Origin: an uncultured Bacteroidales bacterium
GTDB taxonomy: Bacteria > Bacteroidota > Bacteroidia > Bacteroidales > P3
NCBI GenBank assembly: GCA_937906975.1
Contig: CALCUN010000183.1
Span: 1-13,298, forward strand
DNA: 13,298 nt
Direction: 5' to 3'
Part shown: positions 1 through 6,735 of the stretch, piece after piece
Position numbering within the stretch: the first letter of the stretch is position 1
How the letters are laid out: each line of letters opens with the position of its first letter
The notes under the pieces: generated by a model
What the model saw: the letters and a program-made list of their open reading frames with translations, nothing else
What the model was told of the DNA's origin: nothing
The model's database searches: none
Position numbers and translations under genes: made by a program

Positions 1-19
1 TTTCTTAGCTTTAGAAAAA

Positions 20-55
20 TATTTCAAAGAAAAAAAATTTTTTTTCTTAGGAATA
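20..55. repeat. Imperfect palindrome in leader copy 1
   Basis: Eight A residues followed by eight T residues (30-45) form the centre, and the arms extend to 20 and 55. The symmetry is broken at the 26/49 pair (A opposite A) and weakened at 24/51 (T opposite G, a wobble in RNA). The matching element 6603-6638 is perfectly symmetric. It could act as a transcription terminator for a gene to the left or as an RNA hairpin; the function is not shown by the sequence. Confidence 0.7.
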
Positions 56-78
56 AAAAAATAAAGCAAAGAAAAAAA

Positions 79-109
79 TTGTGGGGTTTTTAAAAAAGTA
101 CTACATTTG
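79..109 (+). promoter_or_regulatory. Bacteroidota-type promoter of gene 1
   Basis: The -7 element TACATTTG (102-109) fits the Bacteroidota consensus TAnnTTTG. A TTG at 79-81 fits the -33 element with a 20-bp spacer. Transcription would begin a few bases after 109, leaving a 5' untranslated region of roughly 35-40 bases. The same two elements occur at the corresponding place before gene 2, which strengthens the call. The -33 match is short and lies in low-complexity sequence, so it is the weaker half. Confidence 0.65.
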
Positions 110-152
110 AAAATTCTTTGAAAAAAAGTAGTGCTAATCAAATTTTAAAACA

Positions 153-3100
153 ATGAAACGATTATTTTTATTTGTGATGGCAATTGTTTTTGTCTTCCAT
201 CTATCATCACAAACCATTATTAGTGTTGGCGATACCAACTCCTCACAACAAACACCTTATGCTCCCGTAAGTTATGCCTATTATAACTCTTACTCACAAA
301 CGATTTACCCAGCCTCAGAGTTGATTTCAGGAGGAATATTTGCTATAAGTTATTATTGTTCTGCGCTTAATGCAACGCCAGAGGGTACAATAAAAATCTA
401 TATGGCAGAGGTAGAAAACACAACCTTGTCAAACTTTTTGTCGGGCAATAATTTTGTAGAAGTATTTTCGGGTCCTTTGCAATGGGTTGTGGGTTGGAAT
501 AGAATAATGCTTGATACACCATTTGTTTACACAGGCACAGGAAATCTTTTAGTTGCAGTCATAAGAGATGGCAATAATTGGTCTGCTTCCAATCAATACA
601 AAGCCACCTCAGTTACAAATTCTGTTGTTTATCATTATGGAGATTACACCGAATATGATGTAAATTCTTCATATTCTGGTTACACATCTGCTTTTCGTCC
701 TGTGATAAAACTTGAAGTTTCGGATTTAGACAATTATTGCTATCCTATTACAAATTTAACCATAGATACAGAATCCTTAACAGAGAACTCAGCAACAGTT
801 TCTTGGGAAGTCTTAGACGAGAGTTCAACAACATTTGCTTTGGCTTATAAAACAGATCAAGCCTCATCGGAATGGATAACTCTAAGCAATAACATAACAG
901 ATTTTTCTTACGAATTAACAGGACTTAATCCCTACACAAGATACAAGGTTAAGGTTTGGACAGTGTGCGAGAGCGCAAATAGTATAGAAGAAAGCGTGGA
1001 ATTTGTTACCTTACCAACAGATGATTTGATTATTTCTATTCCTTATTCACAGAATTTTGAAGATATAGAATCTGTTAGTGAATGGTATTTTTCTAATAAC
1101 GGAGTTAATCAATGGCATATCGGCTCGGCAGTTGATAACACAACAACTCAAACAATTGGCAACTCACTATATATTAGCAATGACAATGGTTTGACAAATA
1201 ATTACACAAATAATAGTATTTCTGTTTCGCATGCTTACAGTCTAATAGAGATAGAAGAGGGAAATTATTATGGAATTTCACTCGATGTTAAGCTTCAAGG
1301 AGAGAATACAGCCTATGAAACAGATTATTTTACGCTCTCACTTCTTCCTCTTGCAGAAGAATTATCTACATCTATGCCAAATTCCAATAGAATCATAGAA
1401 AGAGTTTTGACAACCTATAATCAATGGGAGAGAATCAACATAGCATTTCCACAAGATTTAGAACCAACGATTTATCAATTAGTATTATCATGGAGAAATA
1501 ACGATGCTAACGGAGAAAGTCCTGCTGTTGCGGTTGATAATATTGAAATAATTTCAACACCTTGTGCAAGAGTAAATCAATTTAGTGTAACGATGCAGGA
1601 TGCTCAAGGAAGCGTTAATATGAATCTCGCAATAACAGATACGTTAAACGAGAATGCACTCTATTTGGTTGAGTATAGATATTCTGGCGACACAACATGG
1701 TATTCTATTCAAGGTGCAAATCCTGTTGAAATCACAGATTTGCCTTACTCCTCAAGGGTTGATTATAGAGTTCGTTCAAATTGTTCTGGTGATTTTGGCG
1801 TAATCTCTGACGTATTCACAGCGTGGACACTTTGTAATTCGATTGCTGATTTTCCTTATGTAGAAAACTTTGACACAAACCTATTTGTACCGATACAAGA
1901 ACAGACAAAAGAAAATAGAACCTCGCTTAATTGTTGGTATAATGTAGAGGGTGGTTCTCCTTACTTTTATTGGAGTTCAATAACCTCAAACGATGGAGTA
2001 AATTCAACGAGTGCATTGTATTTTTCTGGAACAACATCTTCTTATTCCTATGAGTTTTCAGATTGGTTTATTAGTCCAATATTTGAATTGACAGGAAACG
2101 AAAGATTAAACTTTGAATACAAAACTACTTTTTTAGAAAACCCACCAATTATTGAAGTCTATGCAATGAATGTTAGTCAAACAGATTACACAACTATGGC
2201 AGACACTTCTAATTTCACATTGATAGGAACAATTAATACGCAATCCTCTGCAATAAATCAATACAATATGGCAGAGATTTTGTTGAATAACTACAACAAT
2301 AACACACGTTTAGCCCTTGTTGTTAGAGAAAAATCTGCTTCTTTCTACATTGATAATTTCACAATAAGTGAATCGCCCGCTTGTCCTGAGATATATGGAT
2401 TTAGTGTAAGAGAAGGTATGCAGAGTGTTAATATAAATTATAATAACTCAAACATTACAAGTGAGGGTGTCGTAGTTGCATACGCTCCTGCAACAGAGGG
2501 GGAATTTAATCCTTTGCTTGCTACAACAATTACAATACCATCTGATGCGGAATTGCCGTATACGATAAATGGTTTAACGCAAGGGGTAACTTATAACTTT
2601 GCTGCACAACAAGCCTGTGGAGGAAATTGGACAAATGTTGTTAGTGTTGAAATTCCAAATGCGTATCTTGTACCAATAAATTTCGATTTTAATACTCCTC
2701 AAACCACACCTGAGATGAGTTTTTCTTCGGATTCTCCTACGAATGCTTGGTTTATAGGCACAGCAGCAAACAATTCGCTTAATGAAAGTGGTGATTTAAC
2801 ATCTGCAGGTGCGTTATACATTTCTAATGATAATGGTTTGACGGCTGCTTATACGAATACGGCTGCTATTACTAATGCGGCAGATGCTTCTTTGTTGCTT
2901 TATCTAAATCCATCACAAGAATTGACTCTTTCTTTTGATTTAAAAATTGGCGGAGAATACTATTATGATTATTTAAACGTGTTCTTAGTACCTTATGGAC
3001 AAGAGATTGATAATTCTTATCTTTTAGAAGGTTTCTTATGTCAAATACCAATTTGGCAAACTAAAAATATCACATTACCTTCTGGCTATTCTGGGTTTTA

Positions 3101-6100
3101 TTCCTTAGTATTCCGTTGGGTAAACAACTATATGGACGGCGCACAACCAGCAGCAGTAATAGATAACATTAGAATAATAGAGCAATCTTGTTCTTTATCA
3201 ACTATTGATTGGGCAGTTAGTTCAATGGAAAACGAGAATGGAGATATGACTCTTGTTGTTAATCTTACCGATACGGGAAATGAAACTGCAACTTATAGCT
3301 TAGCATATAGAGCAACGAGCCAAACATCTTACACAACGCTATCTGATTTGACAATATCGGATTTTCCTTATGTGATTTCAGAGGGAATATCTCACCAAAG
3401 CACATATAATTTTCAGTTATCATTGTTATGCACAGAAGAAGATTCGCTATTTGTGGGAGAATACGATATAACAACTCCTTGTCAAGCGATAGCACTACCT
3501 TGGAATGAAGACTTCTCAAATCCTCCTTATAATACAAATTGCTGGCAAAGGTATTTAGAACCTTCTCCTTCAAACGGAGTAATCTCAACTGATAACCTAA
3601 CGCCATCAAACTCGTCTTTCTGTTGGGGATATGCCTCAATTTTTGCTTGCGGAGCGACAACCTCTGCAATGATTCGCACAGAAATATATCACGGCTCTAA
3701 TAATTGGGTTGTAACTCCTGTTGTTAATTTAGGCGATAGCACAATCAAACAAATATCATTTGAACTTGGATTAAGAAATTATTATGTTAATTCAGCCCCA
3801 AGCGTTTTGGAAGGTGGAAAAGTTATGATTTTGACCTCTATTGATAACGGAGCGACTTGGAATAAGGCTAATGCGATGGTGTTTGCCGACAACGACTCTG
3901 ATTTACTGCACAATTATTCTGATTTAACAAATCAAATGCAACGCTATTCTTATAAACTTGTGAATGAAAACAATGAACCGCTAACAGGAAACGTGAGATT
4001 TGCATTCTATTCTGAAAGTCCTGCAACATTTAACTATCATTGGCTGTGTTTAGACAATATATCGGTTGAAGAATGGGCAGAATGCTCTGCACCTTATGGG
4101 GTTTTGGTTTCAGAAATAAGCTCAAACACAGCCTCTATTTCGTTTCAAGCAGAAGAAGATGCGACTTTGTGGGAATATGTCATTGTTGCAGGTTCGGAAG
4201 ATGAAGTAAACCTTGACACATTAGCGCCAATTCAAATCTCAACCACACAAATTGCATTAACAGGCTTAGCACCTTTAACAGAATACACGATAGGAATAAG
4301 AACAATATGTGGAGAAAATTCCTCACCTTGGACAATAGCCACATTTGTCAGCCTTGCAGGAATGGAAACCTTGCCATACTCAACCTCTTTTGATGATTTG
4401 GAAGATGCAGCAACGTGGTCCTTTACACAAAACTTAAATCCTAATCATTGGGCAATAGGTTCTGCAACTGCAACAGAAGAGGGCGGCTCATCAGCCTATA
4501 TTTCCACCGATAATGGTGCGACATATTCAGCCTCATTAGCGCCTGCAACAACCTTAGCCTATATGTGGAAAGATTTTGACTTTGGAACAACAGACAATTC
4601 CTTTGAACTCTCATTTGATTGGAAGATAAGAGGAAGAGCAACAGGCGTATATTGTGGAATAATTCTTTACCTAACCGAGCTTGTTGAGCCACCTACAAAT
4701 GCTCTGCCTGCAGATAGTGATGCTATAACATTGGTTTACGGATCAGATGAATGGGAAAACGAAACCATATTCTTAGGAAACATAACAGGAAACAAACGAT
4801 TAGTAATTCTTTCTTTCGGATATTCAAATGCGGAAGAATTGATTGTGCCTGCTGCAATCGATAATCTTGCAATAAATATCGTAACCTGCACTCCTCCAAC
4901 TTCGGCAATATTAGTTTCAAGCTTAACAACTAATTCCGCAACCATAGAATGGCAAGATGAGGCTCACAGTTTATGGAATGTATATTATAAAACATCATTA
5001 GAAACAGCCTACAACTCAATTTCTGTAACTAATCCAACAATAACATTAACAGAATTGACCCCAGATTCTGAATATTCTCTATACATAACTGCGATGTGCG
5101 ATACAGAAGAGTCGTCTCCATCGCAAGAAATCACATTCAGAACAGGGTGTGCTCTGTTGGAAGCAGAGTTTGACTATGACTTTGAAACTTTTCTTAGCTC
5201 TGCATGTTGGACAAAAACGACAGGATTATTATCTTCCTTAGTAACACATACAGGAACCTCGTATTGGAATCCAGCAACTAATAATGTAGATGGAAATTCC
5301 ACAATGAAACTTGTAAACAACATTTACGGTGCAAACAAAAAGGATTGGCTTATCACTCCTCAAATAGATTTAGGAGAAAGCGGGGCTTTGTATCAAGTTT
5401 CGATTGACGTGGCTTTGACAAAACATGGCTATCAATCCATATCTCCATACTATTCCTTAGATGATAAATTTGCGATAGTGGTTTCAGAAGACGGAGGATT
5501 GACTTGGTCAAACGCCAATGCCTTAATTTTTGCTAATGGCGATGCAGACTCTTATCATAATTATTCTGATTTTAATCAAAACTTCACAAGAGTAACCTTT
5601 GCACTTCAAGACGAAAACGGCATTCCATTAACAGGATTGATAAAAATAGGATTTTATACAGAAAGTACAGTTGATGATGGTGCAGACAATGACCTATATA
5701 TAGATAACTTATCAATAGAATTAGAAGCAGGAGAGTCAGAAGACGAGCCTTGCAACTCACCAACAGGCTTATCTGTAATCAATATCACAGCAACCTCAGC
5801 TGAAATCCTTTGGAATGCAGAGGCAGACGCATACGAATTTAAGCTAAACTCAGGCGAAGCAGAAACTCTCACAACAACAAGCAAGTTATTAACCAACCTA
5901 ACACCAAATACTGCCTACACAGTAGAGGTAAGAGCCGTTTGCTCAGAACAAACCTCAGAATGGGTGGCAAGAAACTTTACAACCCTTCAAGCAGAGCAAG
6001 AAAACGCAATAGTAACTACCTTGCCAGCAACAAATATTACTAATTCAAGTGCAGAATTAAATGCAGAGGTAATAGAGGGCAATGAAGAAATCACAGCACA

Positions 6101-6548
6101 AGGCTTTATTTACAAAGCAATATCATCACAGGAATGGATAACTCTAAATTCTACAATAGGCGCACAAATGAGCGAAACCATAGAAGGCTTAGAGGCGGAA
6201 ATGGCTTACGAATTTAAAGCCTTTGCAAGCACAGAGAGTCAAACAATATATGGAGATGTGATTTCATTTACTACATTGTCAGGTTTAGGTGAGGCTTTGG
6301 CAAACACCTTGCAAATAAATCTATATCCAAACCCAACAAACACGCAAACAACTCTGCAAATAAATGGATTGAACCAAGAGGCTAAAATAGTAATATGCGA
6401 TTTGCAAGGAAGAATCCTAAGCCAAGACAAAATCAAAGCAAACACAAAATTTTATACTATTAAACTTAGTCAAATTCCAAGCGGAGTTTACTATGTTAGA
6501 ATCTTAACAGAAGATGAGGTTTACACTAAAAAATTGATAGTTGAATAA
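153..6548 (+). CDS. T9SS-exported multidomain adhesin-like protein (FN3 / choice-of-anchor J), complete
   Basis: Predicted secreted surface protein of 2131 residues; no catalytic motif is visible and the ligand is unknown. Residues 1-19 are a signal peptide (MKR, hydrophobic core, LSS) with Gln20 as the likely mature N-terminus. Residues 20-195 are a beta-rich N-terminal domain shared with gene 2. Six J modules, resembling cleaved-adhesin / choice-of-anchor J domains, lie at about 296-470, 564-743, 840-1012, 1112-1310, 1407-1578 and 1668-1866; most open with a P-(Y/W)-x-x-x-F type motif and end near (D)DNI. FN3-like modules lie between them (196-288, 471-561, 744-838, 1013-1110, 1311-1406, 1579-1666), and two more follow (1867-1946, 1947-2045). 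From about 2050 there is a T9SS type A sorting domain with LYPNP at 2057-2061 and a final KKLIVE. The ATG was chosen because it directly precedes the signal peptide and matches gene 2 in position. It has its own promoter. It could be called a hemagglutinin-like protein, but that activity is not shown. Confidence 0.96.
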   Translation: MKRLFLFVMAIVFVFHLSSQTIISVGDTNSSQQTPYAPVSYAYYNSYSQTIYPASELISGGIFAISYYCSALNATPEGTIKIYMAEVENTTLSNFLSGNNFVEVFSGPLQWVVGWNRIMLDTPFVYTGTGNLLVAVIRDGNNWSASNQYKATSVTNSVVYHYGDYTEYDVNSSYSGYTSAFRPVIKLEVSDLDNYCYPITNLTIDTESLTENSATVSWEVLDESSTTFALAYKTDQASSEWITLSNNITDFSYELTGLNPYTRYKVKVWTVCESANSIEESVEFVTLPTDDLIISIPYSQNFEDIESVSEWYFSNNGVNQWHIGSAVDNTTTQTIGNSLYISNDNGLTNNYTNNSISVSHAYSLIEIEEGNYYGISLDVKLQGENTAYETDYFTLSLLPLAEELSTSMPNSNRIIERVLTTYNQWERINIAFPQDLEPTIYQLVLSWRNNDANGESPAVAVDNIEIISTPCARVNQFSVTMQDAQGSVNMNLAITDTLNENALYLVEYRYSGDTTWYSIQGANPVEITDLPYSSRVDYRVRSNCSGDFGVISDVFTAWTLCNSIADFPYVENFDTNLFVPIQEQTKENRTSLNCWYNVEGGSPYFYWSSITSNDGVNSTSALYFSGTTSSYSYEFSDWFISPIFELTGNERLNFEYKTTFLENPPIIEVYAMNVSQTDYTTMADTSNFTLIGTINTQSSAINQYNMAEILLNNYNNNTRLALVVREKSASFYIDNFTISESPACPEIYGFSVREGMQSVNINYNNSNITSEGVVVAYAPATEGEFNPLLATTITIPSDAELPYTINGLTQGVTYNFAAQQACGGNWTNVVSVEIPNAYLVPINFDFNTPQTTPEMSFSSDSPTNAWFIGTAANNSLNESGDLTSAGALYISNDNGLTAAYTNTAAITNAADASLLLYLNPSQELTLSFDLKIGGEYYYDYLNVFLVPYGQEIDNSYLLEGFLCQIPIWQTKNITLPSGYSGFYSLVFRWVNNYMDGAQPAAVIDNIRIIEQSCSLSTIDWAVSSMENENGDMTLVVNLTDTGNETATYSLAYRATSQTSYTTLSDLTISDFPYVISEGISHQSTYNFQLSLLCTEEDSLFVGEYDITTPCQAIALPWNEDFSNPPYNTNCWQRYLEPSPSNGVISTDNLTPSNSSFCWGYASIFACGATTSAMIRTEIYHGSNNWVVTPVVNLGDSTIKQISFELGLRNYYVNSAPSVLEGGKVMILTSIDNGATWNKANAMVFADNDSDLLHNYSDLTNQMQRYSYKLVNENNEPLTGNVRFAFYSESPATFNYHWLCLDNISVEEWAECSAPYGVLVSEISSNTASISFQAEEDATLWEYVIVAGSEDEVNLDTLAPIQISTTQIALTGLAPLTEYTIGIRTICGENSSPWTIATFVSLAGMETLPYSTSFDDLEDAATWSFTQNLNPNHWAIGSATATEEGGSSAYISTDNGATYSASLAPATTLAYMWKDFDFGTTDNSFELSFDWKIRGRATGVYCGIILYLTELVEPPTNALPADSDAITLVYGSDEWENETIFLGNITGNKRLVILSFGYSNAEELIVPAAIDNLAINIVTCTPPTSAILVSSLTTNSATIEWQDEAHSLWNVYYKTSLETAYNSISVTNPTITLTELTPDSEYSLYITAMCDTEESSPSQEITFRTGCALLEAEFDYDFETFLSSACWTKTTGLLSSLVTHTGTSYWNPATNNVDGNSTMKLVNNIYGANKKDWLITPQIDLGESGALYQVSIDVALTKHGYQSISPYYSLDDKFAIVVSEDGGLTWSNANALIFANGDADSYHNYSDFNQNFTRVTFALQDENGIPLTGLIKIGFYTESTVDDGADNDLYIDNLSIELEAGESEDEPCNSPTGLSVINITATSAEILWNAEADAYEFKLNSGEAETLTTTSKLLTNLTPNTAYTVEVRAVCSEQTSEWVARNFTTLQAEQENAIVTTLPATNITNSSAELNAEVIEGNEEITAQGFIYKAISSQEWITLNSTIGAQMSETIEGLEAEMAYEFKAFASTESQTIYGDVISFTTLSGLGEALANTLQINLYPNPTNTQTTLQINGLNQEAKIVICDLQGRILSQDKIKANTKFYTIKLSQIPSGVYYVRILTEDEVYTKKLIVE
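5751..5942 (+). repeat. FN3 segment shared with gene 2 at 13105-13296
   Basis: This part encodes residues 1867-1930 of gene 1 and matches residues 2124-2187 of gene 2. In the 114 bases 5829-5942 against 13183-13296 I count 18 mismatches without gaps (about 84% identity), including AYEFKLNSG, AETLTTT and TVEVRAVC in both proteins. The offset is 7354 bp here, against 6583 bp at the start codons, giving a net gain of 771 bp in gene 2, a multiple of three. Confidence 0.8.
6300..6545 (+). other. T9SS type A C-terminal sorting domain of gene 1
   Basis: The last 80 or so residues (about 2050-2131) have the marks of the Por secretion system C-terminal domain: LYPNP near the start, a middle DLQGRIL segment, a late IPSGVYYVRI segment and the terminal KKLIVE. 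In this family the domain directs passage through the outer-membrane T9SS translocon and is normally removed on the cell surface, often with attachment to A-LPS. Gene 2 should carry an equivalent beyond the right edge. Confidence 0.93.
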
Positions 6549-6562
6549 GCTTGATAATCAAT

Positions 6563-6638
6563 AAGCTAAGAGGGGTGATTTTTTTTCTTAGCTTTAGAAA
6601 AATATTCCTAAGAAAAAAAATTTTTTTTCTTAGGAATA
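6563..6638 (+). terminator. Stem-loop cluster after gene 1, probable terminator region
   Basis: Fifteen bases after the stop codon, four short complementary elements follow each other: CTAAG (6566-6570), CTTAG (6587-6591), CTAAG (6608-6612), CTTAG (6629-6633). Pairing 1 with 2 gives an 8-bp stem (6563-6570 with 6587-6594). Pairing 3 with 4 gives the 36-bp palindrome. Pairing 2 with 3 gives a 14-bp stem (6578-6591 with 6608-6621) followed at once by a run of T up to 6628, which is the arrangement of an intrinsic terminator, although the stem is AT-rich. The 2-3 stem excludes the other two. Confidence 0.55.
6603..6638. repeat. Perfect 36-bp palindrome
   Basis: The two 18-base arms are exact reverse complements with no spacer; the centre is eight A then eight T (6613-6628), and the outer arms carry TATTCCTAAG and its complement. 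In RNA, from either strand, it would fold as a long hairpin, so it could end transcription from both directions. It could also be a protein-binding site or a cruciform. Copy 1 has two changes in the left arm. Confidence 0.9.
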
Positions 6639-6662
6639 AAAAAATAAATCAAAGAAAAAATT

Positions 6663-6692
6663 TTTGAGGTTTTTTAAAAAGTATTAAATTTG
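6663..6692 (+). promoter_or_regulatory. Bacteroidota-type promoter of gene 2
   Basis: TTTG at 6663-6666 and TAAATTTG at 6685-6692 match the -33 TTTG and -7 TAnnTTTG consensus with an 18-bp spacer. It lies after the stem-loop cluster, so gene 2 can be transcribed independently of gene 1. The predicted untranslated leader is about 35-40 bases and has no Shine-Dalgarno motif, as is usual in this phylum. The spacer is two bases shorter than the one I assign to gene 1. Confidence 0.68.
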
Positions 6693-6735
6693 AAGTTTGA
6701 TTAAAAAAAAGATAGTATTAACCAAATTTTTAACG

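Larger units (their letters stand above)
1..152 (+). repeat. Leader repeat, copy 1 (upstream of gene 1)
   Basis: This non-coding leader recurs as 6584-6735 in front of gene 2. Aligned by eye, 1-65 and 6584-6648 differ at only two positions (24 and 26 of this copy). The rest is clearly related but more diverged, with one small compensating insertion and deletion, so both leaders put the start codon at the same distance. It contains an imperfect palindrome, a promoter and an A/T-rich stretch before the ATG with no Shine-Dalgarno motif. The beginning matches the region just after the end of gene 1, so sequence to the left may be the tail of another paralogue; that is inference. Confidence 0.9.
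6584..6735 (+). repeat. Leader repeat, copy 2 (upstream of gene 2)
   Basis: Second copy of the leader at 1-152, offset by exactly 6583 bp at both its left end and the start codon. The first 65 bases are nearly identical to copy 1 (63 of 65), and the promoter and pre-start A/T-rich segment are recognisably related. The non-coding conservation is greater than that of most of the protein-coding sequence, which suggests selection on the hairpin or recent homogenisation. Confidence 0.9.

Noticed and set aside
3265..3669. Minus-strand open frame of 134 codons inside gene 1
   Set aside because: It lies wholly opposite a strong adhesin module that continues in the neighbouring paralogue. It has no promoter or recognisable domain and its product is low-complexity Leu/Arg/Ser. 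It is a shadow frame.
153..6548. Gingipain-type protease
   Set aside because: The J modules resemble gingipain adhesin domains, but there is no peptidase domain with a His-Gly / Cys dyad anywhere in the protein.
6563..6638. CRISPR-like or attachment-site repeats
   Set aside because: The short CTAAG/CTTAG elements pair with each other as stems, have no regular unique spacers, and are not flanked by cas, integrase or tRNA genes.
1..6640. Invertible promoter flanked by inverted repeats (phase variation)
   Set aside because: The palindromes have no spacer to invert, the two leader copies are in direct orientation, and no recombinase gene is present in the window. Direct-repeat recombination remains possible.
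6549..6735. Insertion sequence or transposon scar between the genes
   Set aside because: There is no transposase, no terminal inverted repeats bounding a segment and no target duplication; homology to the upstream leader explains the region.
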